NCBI GenBank assembly: GCA_001464715.1
Contig: LNDT01000031.1
Coordinates: 124,001 to 188,000, forward strand
Direction of reading: 5' to 3'
Length of the DNA stretch: 64,000 bases
Origin: Bdellovibrionales bacterium Ga0074137
GTDB taxonomy: Bacteria > Bdellovibrionota > Bdellovibrionia > Bdellovibrionales > JAMPXM01
Both the position numbers and the translations under genes were made by a program. The notes beneath the pieces were generated by a model. It saw only the letters and a list, made by a program, of their open reading frames with translations. It searched no databases and was not told the DNA's origin. Positions 54,205-61,913 of the stretch are shown piece after piece (the stretch's first letter is position 1; the number at the start of each line of letters is the position of its first letter).

Positions 54205-54926
54205 TGAACATCATCCTCTTCGATGATGACGATCTTTCGCCTGCAAGCGGCGGTGAGACCGTTTTTTTGGCGGACCACCGCGCCGTTCATATTCAAACCG
54301 TTTTGAAACTTGCGGTCGGACAAACTTTGCGAATGGGAAAACTGAACGGCCGCCTTGGAGTCGGAGAAATCATCTCGATCTCGAATGGAAAAATTGAAAT
54401 CCGGTTGGATGTCATGAACGAAGCCCCGCCGACACCCAGCCGTATGGAGCTAATTCTGGCGCTGCCTCGTCCAAAAAGCTTGAAGCGTTGCTTAAGGGCC
54501 GCAGCCAATCTTGGAATCAAATCGATTCATCTGATTCATTCACAGCGTGTCGACAAGTCTTACTGGAAAGCACCGGTTCTAAATCCTGAATCGCTTCGCG
54601 AGGCTCTGATCGATGGACTATCGATTGCTCGCGACACCGTCCTTCCGGTCGTTCGCCTGCACAACCTTTTTCGGCCATTCGTAGAAGATGTCGCGCCCCA
54701 CCTTGTGACCTCTCGGGCCTTCGTCGCCGCACCCGGTTCACAGAACACGACGTTCATGAAAAATTCGAGCACGGCAGGGCTTATTCCCCTGGCGATCGGT
54801 CCTGAGGGAGGATTCAACGATTTTGAAGTAAAGCTCTTCAATGAAAATGGGTTCGAAAGTCTGTCTTTGGGAGACCGCGTTTACTCGGTCGAAACTGCGG
54901 TTCCACGCGCCGAAGCGCTCATGTAA
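54204..54926 (+). CDS. rsmE: 16S rRNA (uracil1498-N3)-methyltransferase RsmE
   Basis: 240 residues. The N-terminal PUA-like part precedes a SPOUT fold with LALPRPKSLKRCLRAAANLG, IHLIHSQRVDKSYW, IPLAIGPEGGFNDFE and LSLGDRVYSVETAV. It methylates U1498 of 16S rRNA. The usual LGxRILRxETA reads LGDRVYSVETA, a minor deviation. ATG 54204 shares a base with the MsrA stop. Confidence 0.9.
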   Translation: MNIILFDDDDLSPASGGETVFLADHRAVHIQTVLKLAVGQTLRMGKLNGRLGVGEIISISNGKIEIRLDVMNEAPPTPSRMELILALPRPKSLKRCLRAAANLGIKSIHLIHSQRVDKSYWKAPVLNPESLREALIDGLSIARDTVLPVVRLHNLFRPFVEDVAPHLVTSRAFVAAPGSQNTTFMKNSSTAGLIPLAIGPEGGFNDFEVKLFNENGFESLSLGDRVYSVETAVPRAEALM

Positions 54927-54948
54927 AAATTCGGCATAAAAAGTCGGG

Positions 54949-56508
54949 CTAAAAAGTCGACCTAAAGAGCGACTCACATCGCGCAGCGCCTGTTCGCTCA
55001 AGATTCGCACCGATCTTGGCACCGCGGCCGTCGACACATCGACCGGCGCAAAGTTCATTAAATAAGGACTCAAGCTCTCGATACGAAAGAGGACGCCCCG
55101 TTTTGGCCACGGCTTCGCTCTCGGCCGTCGCGAGGTCTTTCATCAATGCGACAACGAGGTTTTTGTGCCGAATCAGGCCCGCCATCGTCGCGACACTTGC
55201 GTCCGCAGGAACCTGATCTTTCAAAAATCCAAACGATCGTGCGAAGACGGCCTTCACGGCGTCAAACTTGGCCGAAACGTCCGGACGATACATGAATCCG
55301 TCCTGAAACATCTCAAACAGCCGCGACACGACGACGTCATAACGACGCGATTCATCTAAAAGTGAAAGATCTCGATGCTCTCGAACAAGGCGGAATCTGG
55401 TGTCGACATCGATGTCGGCCGGCGCAAAGGATTGTGCGGCAGTGATTCCCATCGACTGAAAAAATTCAGTCTTTAGCGATTTAGAAAATGTCGTTTGGTA
55501 GCGGGGAATTATCACTTGGCCCCCAGAGGCTCGCTCGATCACCATCGACATTGCTTCAGCACAATAAATTTTCGAGTGGTCCGTAGGATTCATCAATATG
55601 TCGAAGGGAACTGGCGCCTTCAAATTTTCTTGATACAGCTTCCAAAGTTCGACCCCAGCTTTTTGAGCCAAAGCCGGATCTTGAAGCCGATAGATCGCGG
55701 CTCGCGGAAGAGGCTCGAACTTTAAATAGTCTTCCAAAAGATAAGACACCATACCCTTTTCAAGAAGGGCCTCGACGACATGAAGCTTGCCATCGGAAGC
55801 TTCCGCGACCATCGCGATGTGACTCATGTTCGTCGGCATGTCCCCGATGCGCGCAATCGTCGCACTGAAAAAAGAATTTCCGCGAACAAGAATCACGTCC
55901 CCAGGACGATATTTGAATCCGTTCGCTGAATCAGCGTTTTTGTTCTGTGGTGTCGAGGGAAGACTTAAAACACCCTCACCTTGAAAAAACACCGAACTAT
56001 TTTTGAGCGGTTTTAAGCGATGAAGCCATTGGGTTGCGTAGTCCTCGGCATAACGCAAATATAAGTGCGCCCGACGAAACGCGGTGATCACTTCGGCTCG
56101 CTGGGATTCAGTCCATGACTCGCTTTTTTCAAAGGCCTCGAGGCGGTTCGTGAGCTCGATCCGGATCTGAAACATCCGGTTGACCATCGACTCGGCCCGA
56201 TCAAGGAAGTCGCGTGTGTCGGATTCGCTCGACGGAATAAACTCCCAGCTATTCATTTGGTAAGCCTGATCGGCCAGGCCATTGATGTAATTGGCCGCTG
56301 TCGACGTGTTGAAAATTCTCGAGTTAGAAATGTCCCTAGTCATTTGGTCTATCGCCAGACTCACATCGGAAAAACTCGACGGCGCGCGGACCTCTGCACT
56401 TTTCTCGTCCCCGGCCCGCAGGGAGTTAGGTGAGTTCTGTAGAACAGAGAGGAAGCCGACCGCGGCGAACGTTGCGAATACAGCAAGACCCGGAAGAAAT
56501 TTTCTCAT
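54949..56508 (-). CDS. YiiX/C92-type cysteine peptidase, envelope-anchored
   Basis: 519 residues. A hydrophobic N-terminus (LPGLAVFATFAAVGFLSVL) acts as signal or anchor. The central domain has YRPGDVILVRGNSFFSATIA, MSHIAMVAEA (His) and KIYCAEAM (Cys), the pattern of the YiiX/YebB (Peptidase C92) NlpC/P60-like group. A helical region of about 130 residues precedes it and about 170 residues follow. It may cleave amide bonds in peptidoglycan or lipids. ATG 56508 follows from the signal position; no strong ribosome site is visible. Confidence 0.82.
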   Translation of the reverse strand: MRKFLPGLAVFATFAAVGFLSVLQNSPNSLRAGDEKSAEVRAPSSFSDVSLAIDQMTRDISNSRIFNTSTAANYINGLADQAYQMNSWEFIPSSESDTRDFLDRAESMVNRMFQIRIELTNRLEAFEKSESWTESQRAEVITAFRRAHLYLRYAEDYATQWLHRLKPLKNSSVFFQGEGVLSLPSTPQNKNADSANGFKYRPGDVILVRGNSFFSATIARIGDMPTNMSHIAMVAEASDGKLHVVEALLEKGMVSYLLEDYLKFEPLPRAAIYRLQDPALAQKAGVELWKLYQENLKAPVPFDILMNPTDHSKIYCAEAMSMVIERASGGQVIIPRYQTTFSKSLKTEFFQSMGITAAQSFAPADIDVDTRFRLVREHRDLSLLDESRRYDVVVSRLFEMFQDGFMYRPDVSAKFDAVKAVFARSFGFLKDQVPADASVATMAGLIRHKNLVVALMKDLATAESEAVAKTGRPLSYRELESLFNELCAGRCVDGRGAKIGANLERTGAARCESLFRSTF

Positions 56509-56572
56509 AGACTCAAGTATCAAAGAACTCTCTAAATGGAGACAGACATTTATCACTTGAAAGAAAAGTCCT

Positions 56573-57589
56573 ATGCCTGACGCGGACAAAAAGTTTGCCT
56601 CGCTGTGCGCTTGGGGCTGGACCGAAGACTGGGTCCAGGTGTGGAAGACCCTTTCGCCGGCTCCGACCCACATTCCCGCACGTGTTCTTGCCGAGCAGCG
56701 CGACTACTTAGATGTCATCACTAACGACGGTCCGCAGCGAGCTGAAATCAAGGGCCGCTTGCGAAAGCACGGCGCCGTGCAACCAACTATCGGCGACTGG
56801 ATCGTTCTTGATGACAGTGGACAAGTCGATGATGTGCTTCCGCGCCGCACCTGCCTTCGTCGAAAAGCGGCCGGAGAAACTCAAGACATTCAAATTTTGG
56901 CGAGCAATATCGATTGGATTTTCATAACAACCAGTCTCAACAAAGACTTTAACCCCCGACGCATTGAGCGGTTTCTTGTCGCTGCGCGAGATTCCGGAGT
57001 GAACGGGCCACCATCTAAGGTCGCTCTTATCTTTACGAAATCTGATCTTGGACTTTTCGACATCGATGCCGCGAAGACAGAGCTTCAAGATCGTCTGAAC
57101 GACATCACTGTCATCGCGACTTCGACCCGCACGGGCGCAGGACTCACCGACCTACGGAAGCTTATCAAAATAGGTCAGACCGCCGTGTTTCTTGGAACGT
57201 CCGGTGTAGGAAAGTCGTCGCTGGTGAATGCTCTAATTCAGCACGACACACAGGTCGTGAGTGAATCGCGATCGGATGACGACAAGGGCCGACACACAAC
57301 CACTGGACGCAGTAGTTTTCTGATTCCAGGTGGCGGCGTGATCATTGATTCACCGGGAATCCGCGAACTTCAGCTGGCTGACGGTACCGTAAAAATCGAA
57401 GAAGAGTTTAGCGACATCGAAGATCTCGCTCTGAATTGTAAATTCACAAATTGCCGTCACGAGACCGAAAAAGGCTGCGCAATTCAAGCGGCTCTAAAAG
57501 TCGGATCACTCGATTCCGATCGAATCGAGTCTTATAAAAAATTGAAGAGTGAGATCGAAGCGAAGGCCTCGCGAGTGAAAAAGCACTGA
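56573..57589 (+). CDS. rsgA: Small ribosomal subunit biogenesis GTPase RsgA
   Basis: 338 residues. The permuted GTPase order is seen: an OB-fold N-terminus, then G4 IFTKSDLG, G1 GTSGVGKSSLVNALI and G3 IIDSPGIREL. The C-terminal zinc site is CKFTNCRHETEKGC. DDDKGRHTTTGRS carries the switch Thr. It matures the 30S subunit. The gene is divergent from the C92 peptidase and convergent with the DUF1402-like gene. Confidence 0.95.
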   Translation: MPDADKKFASLCAWGWTEDWVQVWKTLSPAPTHIPARVLAEQRDYLDVITNDGPQRAEIKGRLRKHGAVQPTIGDWIVLDDSGQVDDVLPRRTCLRRKAAGETQDIQILASNIDWIFITTSLNKDFNPRRIERFLVAARDSGVNGPPSKVALIFTKSDLGLFDIDAAKTELQDRLNDITVIATSTRTGAGLTDLRKLIKIGQTAVFLGTSGVGKSSLVNALIQHDTQVVSESRSDDDKGRHTTTGRSSFLIPGGGVIIDSPGIRELQLADGTVKIEEEFSDIEDLALNCKFTNCRHETEKGCAIQAALKVGSLDSDRIESYKKLKSEIEAKASRVKKH

Positions 57590-57612
57590 TCCTACGACGG
57601 ATCCTACGTCAG

Positions 57613-57626
57613 AGGGCGCGCGCCCT
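57613..57626. terminator. GC palindrome between convergent genes
   Basis: AGGGCGCGCGCCCT is a perfect palindrome between the stops of rsgA and the DUF1402-like gene, and its end includes the stop codon of the latter. A direct repeat GATCCTACG lies just upstream. There is no T-run; a weak two-way terminator is possible. Confidence 0.4.
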
Positions 57627-58758
57627 AGCGACCGGTATCAACGACACGCTGAATGTCTGCGATGCGCGTGTTCACGTACCAGCCGTAGTAATTCTCAAAA
57701 GGAAGACCAACTGGTTGCCCCTTTTTCAGCAGAGCCAAGTTCTCTTGATAACGAGTGAGGGCTCGCGTCTTTTCGTGGCCGAGATTGTAAAGCGTCGCTG
57801 ACAATCCTGGATTTGCTGAAATATCAAAATTGGCCAAGTCCGCATAGCGCTCAATCGCAAGACGAATGTTCGCCGCAACGTAATGAAGACCGGTGTTGGG
57901 ATTAATAATCGTTTCGTAAATCCGCTGCGGATCTTCGATCGTGATCATGGGAAGTCCGCCAAGATCGCGAACTCGGTCCGCAACCATCAAAGCCCGTTGC
58001 GGATCCAGTTGGCCAAGCCCATAGGTTCGACCGACTCCTGTTGGATTAAAGAACACAGTGCGCAGTCCACCCGACGGCCACTTCATTCCCACCGGAGAAT
58101 TTGGATCCACTTGGCCACTAAACTTGGCACCCCAAACATTGTTGTAGCATTCCCATCGATCCGCTTCGTTCGTGACCTTTACAGGGTTACGACAACCGTC
58201 GAACTCGGGCTTGGCGAGAATCTCAACAAGAGAGGTTCCCATTCCAAAAGCAACCGTCGAAAACTTCTTCGCCCACGCCGTCGCCCACCCGGGCGCAGCA
58301 CCTACCAAGTTTTGAACATCATCGGTGAGGCTCACGTTAAAAGTGTGTTCTCCCAAGATCGTCGCTAGAATTGTAGCTGCACTCACTCCGTAAATCTCGG
58401 CTACTTTTTTTATGGTCTGAAGAGTTCGGCGGTCGCGAGTGATGCTGACCATGGACTTGTCGAAAGCAGCGTCCAGAAACTGCTTGAGACCCTCAGGATC
58501 CGCGGCGTAGGGCGAAAGTCTATTTTTTTTGAAAGAAGAATCCGGAATTTCGCTGTACAGAGTCGCCCATGAAAGAGCCGGATTGCCATTGCCTGGCGAG
58601 AGCTTGATCAGAACTTTTCGATTTCGGTAAGAATCGTATGTGATCGCTGTCGAATCCGGACTGACCGATTCGATTTCTGCGTTGAAGTAATCCAATCGCG
58701 AACACCCGAGGCCACCGACGACCAAAGCCGTGGAAACAGCAAAAACCGCAAACTTCAT
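57625..58758 (-). CDS. DUF1402-like lipoprotein
   Basis: 377 residues. AAGGAG eight bases before ATG 58758 fixes the start, and GGLGC gives a lipobox. The region AEIYGVSAATILATILGEHT, then TYGLGQLDPQRALMVADRV, then NPGLSATLYNLGHEKTRALT follows DUF1402, a group with lysozyme-like (transglycosylase-type) folds. The Glu in ILGEHT is the candidate catalytic acid. It probably acts on the peptidoglycan from the outer membrane. The assignment is by pattern only. Confidence 0.65.
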   Translation of the reverse strand: MKFAVFAVSTALVVGGLGCSRLDYFNAEIESVSPDSTAITYDSYRNRKVLIKLSPGNGNPALSWATLYSEIPDSSFKKNRLSPYAADPEGLKQFLDAAFDKSMVSITRDRRTLQTIKKVAEIYGVSAATILATILGEHTFNVSLTDDVQNLVGAAPGWATAWAKKFSTVAFGMGTSLVEILAKPEFDGCRNPVKVTNEADRWECYNNVWGAKFSGQVDPNSPVGMKWPSGGLRTVFFNPTGVGRTYGLGQLDPQRALMVADRVRDLGGLPMITIEDPQRIYETIINPNTGLHYVAANIRLAIERYADLANFDISANPGLSATLYNLGHEKTRALTRYQENLALLKKGQPVGLPFENYYGWYVNTRIADIQRVVDTGR

Positions 58759-59310
58759 CACGAAACTCCTTAGAACGTAAAATCGGCCGCTGAGTTTACA
58801 GAGCAAAACCGTGGCCGCGCCCCACCGTCCCGAGGCGGCCCTCAGTCCGCGAAAAGCTCATCGGGCCTATATTTTCTTCCTTCCGTGCCTACAGAGCGGA
58901 CATACTTTGGAACCGCCACAACCCTCTACGGTTTCAACGGGGCGTGGTGAAAAGCACTTCTCATCGCGACCGGAATCGCCCAAGAATCTGTCTCTTTTTT
59001 CACCTCCGCTGGCGACGGCGATTATTCAGAGGTGAGATCTGGCATTCATCGTTGGTCAAAGCGCAAAACTTGAATCAAAATTTCCGTTTCTCCCAGGTAA
59101 CTTGCGAGATTCATTCCGAGATTAGTTTCGCTCGATTTTTCTTTACCGCCTTGGGACATGAGTTGACATGATGGTCGATTGAATTTTCTCGACGTCACTC
59201 ATTTGATCGCGAAGACCTCTACTGCCCTGCAATCACCGGCCCTCAGCCCCAGGAGCGCGTGCGCTTCACCAATTTGTTCGCGGATAGATTCGGTGAATCT
59301 GCGTTGAGCA

Positions 59311-59331
59311 CAAGGCCCGTGAGGCGCCTTG
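59311..59331 (+). terminator. Terminator-like hairpin before the second HNH gene
   Basis: CAAGGC (59311-59316) and GCCTTG (59326-59331) with an inner CC/GG pair and one bulge, followed by TTTTGATTTT. It may end leftover transcription before the HNH promoter, or form part of a leader control. Confidence 0.5.
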
Positions 59332-59334
59332 TTT

Positions 59335-59348
59335 TGATTTTAAAATCA
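59335..59348. promoter_or_regulatory. 14-bp palindrome upstream of second HNH gene
   Basis: TGATTTTAAAATCA is perfect and centred on TTTTAAAA like the one at 41344-41357. It ends 32 nt before the ATG. A GTGGCT string follows in both loci. Confidence 0.55.
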
Positions 59349-59380
59349 GGGTGTAGAGTGGCTTTTCAAAGGAGAAACCT

Positions 59381-60391
59381 ATGGCAAACGCAGTCGAGAA
59401 CCAAACGCAAGACATCCGCTCAATGACGAACCAGGAGCTCGTTCACAAAATTTGTGACGTCACGAAAGAAGAACGAAGAATCACGATCGAAGTTCTGCGG
59501 CTCCTGCGCGAGATCGAACGCCGCCAGCTCTTTGCTGAACTTGGCCACTCTTCACTCTTCGCGTATTGCACGAACGTGCTTCGCTATTCGGAGGCGGCCG
59601 CGTGCCGACGAATCGAAGCCATGCGAGCGATGCGCGAAACTCCTGAGATCGAAGTTAAGCTTGAAAGTGGTGAATTGGGTCTCTCGGCCGTGACACAAGC
59701 CCGCACAACCATTCGTCATCACGAGAAGTTCGCAAAAGCCAAAGTCACTCCGGAAAAACGAAAAGATGCGATGCTCTCGCTTTGCGGGCAATCAAAACGC
59801 GAGGCCGACAAAGCTTTGGCGTTAGAATTTTCAACGCCGCTTCCGACGACGCCAGTTGTGCAACGCGAGACAGCGCGCGGAACGACGCGCGTGACGATCG
59901 AATTTACCGAAGACGAAATGGAAGTTTTCAACGAGATCAAAAGACTTTCTGGTCACCCACAGAATTTGAAAGACACAATCTTACGATTGGCCGCCGAGGA
60001 GCTCACGCAGTTGAAGAAGTCTCGCGGGGAAATGCCAGTTAGAACAAGGCACTCAGTTTCGTCGAAAGAAAACTTACCTTCGCCAGCGGAGGAGAAAAAT
60101 GAGGCAAATCGAAGAACGTCGGCGATGACCAAAAGTCCGCGCTCGATTCCAATCTCCATCAAAAGATCAGCATGGGATAAGGCCGGCGGTCGCTGTGAAT
60201 TTCGAAACGCCGACGGAGAAAGGTGCGACACGAAACACGCACTTGAGTACGACCACATATCGCCGGTTGCGATGGGTGGCCATTCGAACAAAGAAAATCT
60301 TAGACTGCTTTGCCGTCAACACAACCTTCTCGCCGCCACTCAGACTTTGGGACCGAAACTCATGAGCAGTTTCGTGCCTGCAATTAGATAG
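59381..60391 (+). CDS. HNH endonuclease with DUF222-like N-terminal domain (copy 2)
   Basis: 336 residues; AAGGAG precedes the ATG. The N-terminal helical part (LGHSSLFAYCTNVLRYSEAA, then CRRIEAMRAM) aligns with the copy at 41407. A Lys/Arg-rich linker follows. The C-terminal HNH is CEFRNADGERCDTKHALEYD with HISPVAMGGHSNKENLRLLC and RQHN, including zinc-ligand-like Cys. The two copies are clearly diverged, not a recent duplication. The function in this host is unknown. Confidence 0.87.
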   Translation: MANAVENQTQDIRSMTNQELVHKICDVTKEERRITIEVLRLLREIERRQLFAELGHSSLFAYCTNVLRYSEAAACRRIEAMRAMRETPEIEVKLESGELGLSAVTQARTTIRHHEKFAKAKVTPEKRKDAMLSLCGQSKREADKALALEFSTPLPTTPVVQRETARGTTRVTIEFTEDEMEVFNEIKRLSGHPQNLKDTILRLAAEELTQLKKSRGEMPVRTRHSVSSKENLPSPAEEKNEANRRTSAMTKSPRSIPISIKRSAWDKAGGRCEFRNADGERCDTKHALEYDHISPVAMGGHSNKENLRLLCRQHNLLAATQTLGPKLMSSFVPAIR

Positions 60392-60487
60392 GTCGGGAAT
60401 CGGCGCCCTAAGTTGTCACCGATCGGGCTGCCGGGCGCGATCGTGGGAAGCCGAGGACTCGGCCGTAACCCCTTGTGATTTTGTAAA

Positions 60488-61441
60488 CTAAGCGCGGCCG
60501 CGTGGTTCATTCGGGCCGTTCAGGCGAACGCCATCCATGACGGCCATTGCCGTTGCGATCAGTGCTGATGGGTCGCTGATGTTCGCGGGAACAATAATCG
60601 CCCGCGCGTCGTAAGCAACCTGACCAAACTGCTTCACGTACTCTTCGGCGATCTTTAGTTTCGCAGCCGCTTCTCCGCCCGGGCCACTCATCGCAGACGC
60701 GATTTGCCGTAAGCCTTCGGCACTGGCGTTCGCAACGGCAAGAATCGCCTGCGCTTTACCTTCTGCTTCGTTGATCTGCTTTTGACGATCAGCTTCTGAG
60801 GCTTTTATGGTCTCTTGTTTTTCACCCTCAGCGCGGTTGATCTTGGAATCGCGGTCCGCTTCCGACGTCAAAACGTTCGCACGTTTTTCTCGCTCGGCTC
60901 GCATCTGTTTTTCCATCGCGTCCAAAACATCTTTCGGTGGCTGAATCGACTTCAGTTCATAACGAAGGACTTTCGCGCCCCACGGCTCCGTCGCGTGTTC
61001 GATCGCCAAAATAACAGCGGTGTTGATTTTATCGCGTTCTTCAAAAGTGCGGTCGAGATCAAGTTTTCCGATTTCAGAACGCAAAGTCGTCTGCGCCAGC
61101 TGAACAACGGCTTGAATGTAGTCACTGATGCCGTAGCTCGCTTTGATGGGATCCACGACACGAAAGAAAATGACGCCATCGATATGAACCGAAACGTTGT
61201 CGCGCGTGATACAGATCTGCGCCGGAATATCTAAGACTATCTCTTTCAACGAGTGCTTGTAACGAATCACATCGATGAACGGAACGACGATGTGAAGACC
61301 GGCCGAAAGACTTCCCTGAAATTTTCCGACACGCTCAAGGATCCACACTTCCTGCTGAGGCACGATGCGAATTGCTTTGAAGAGAAAGATCGCAACAAAA
61401 ACCAGAAAGCCTATTGCAAAAATCGACACATCGCCACCCAT
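60488..61441 (-). CDS. SPFH/stomatin-like membrane protein (QmcA type)
   Basis: 317 residues. One N-terminal span (IFAIGFLVFVAIFLFKAI) is followed by an SPFH domain (QEVWILERVGKFQGSLSAGL, then HIVVPFID) and a coiled-coil rich in Glu/Ala (EGEKQETIKASEADRQKQ). Such proteins scaffold membrane microdomains and partner NfeD proteins; the neighbour at 61444 is one, two bases away. Confidence 0.94.
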   Translation of the reverse strand: MGGDVSIFAIGFLVFVAIFLFKAIRIVPQQEVWILERVGKFQGSLSAGLHIVVPFIDVIRYKHSLKEIVLDIPAQICITRDNVSVHIDGVIFFRVVDPIKASYGISDYIQAVVQLAQTTLRSEIGKLDLDRTFEERDKINTAVILAIEHATEPWGAKVLRYELKSIQPPKDVLDAMEKQMRAEREKRANVLTSEADRDSKINRAEGEKQETIKASEADRQKQINEAEGKAQAILAVANASAEGLRQIASAMSGPGGEAAAKLKIAEEYVKQFGQVAYDARAIIVPANISDPSALIATAMAVMDGVRLNGPNEPRGRA

Positions 61442-61443
61442 CG

Positions 61444-61881
61444 TCAGTTCACTTTCGCTATCATGATTTTAATTCCACTTGTTCTTACGACCTTCACTCG
61501 GTCCCCCGCCTTGATGGGCGAAGCACCTTCATTCAAAGCTGTCCAAGGCGTACCTTGATAAAGCACTGCACCCTCGGCTCCCGGAGCAATATCGCGATCA
61601 ACAATGAATTCAGAATTGAAGTCGGCTTGAAAAGCCGGCGCTCCTTTGGTCAAAACTTTCGCCTTGATCCACTTTCGCCCAAGAGCGAGCCCCAAAAGCC
61701 CTAACACTCCGAAAACAATCAGCTGAACAGCCAGCGGCAAGTCGGGTCTAATAAGATTCAGAACAGCCGTCACAACCGCCGCGAATGCAAAGAAGAGCAG
61801 CACAAAACTTGTCGTGATCAATTCGCCAGCAAGCAAAATCGCAGCAACGGCAAGCCACATCCACATCGAATTTATTTCCAT
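61444..61881 (-). CDS. NfeD-like membrane protein (YbbK type)
   Basis: 145 residues with spans MWLAVAAILLAGELI, FVLLFFAFAAVVTAVL and LIVFGVLGLLGLALG, and a C-terminal OB-fold (GAEGAVLYQGTPWTAL, then AGDRVKVVRTSGIKIMI). This is the short NfeD form that pairs with SPFH proteins. It is the first gene of the pair. Confidence 0.93.
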   Translation of the reverse strand: MEINSMWMWLAVAAILLAGELITTSFVLLFFAFAAVVTAVLNLIRPDLPLAVQLIVFGVLGLLGLALGRKWIKAKVLTKGAPAFQADFNSEFIVDRDIAPGAEGAVLYQGTPWTALNEGASPIKAGDRVKVVRTSGIKIMIAKVN

Positions 61882-61913
61882 ATTGGCAATTGAACGCTAC
61901 CGGCGAAAGGTCG

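Larger units (their letters stand above)
58759..59380 (+). other. 620-bp gene-free stretch upstream of the second HNH gene
   Basis: It holds the promoter region of the DUF1402-like gene (-), a minus-strand Cys-containing frame without start near 58870-59030, a terminator-like hairpin (59311-59331) and the palindrome at 59335-59348. No gene with a start and ribosome site is seen. Confidence 0.6.
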
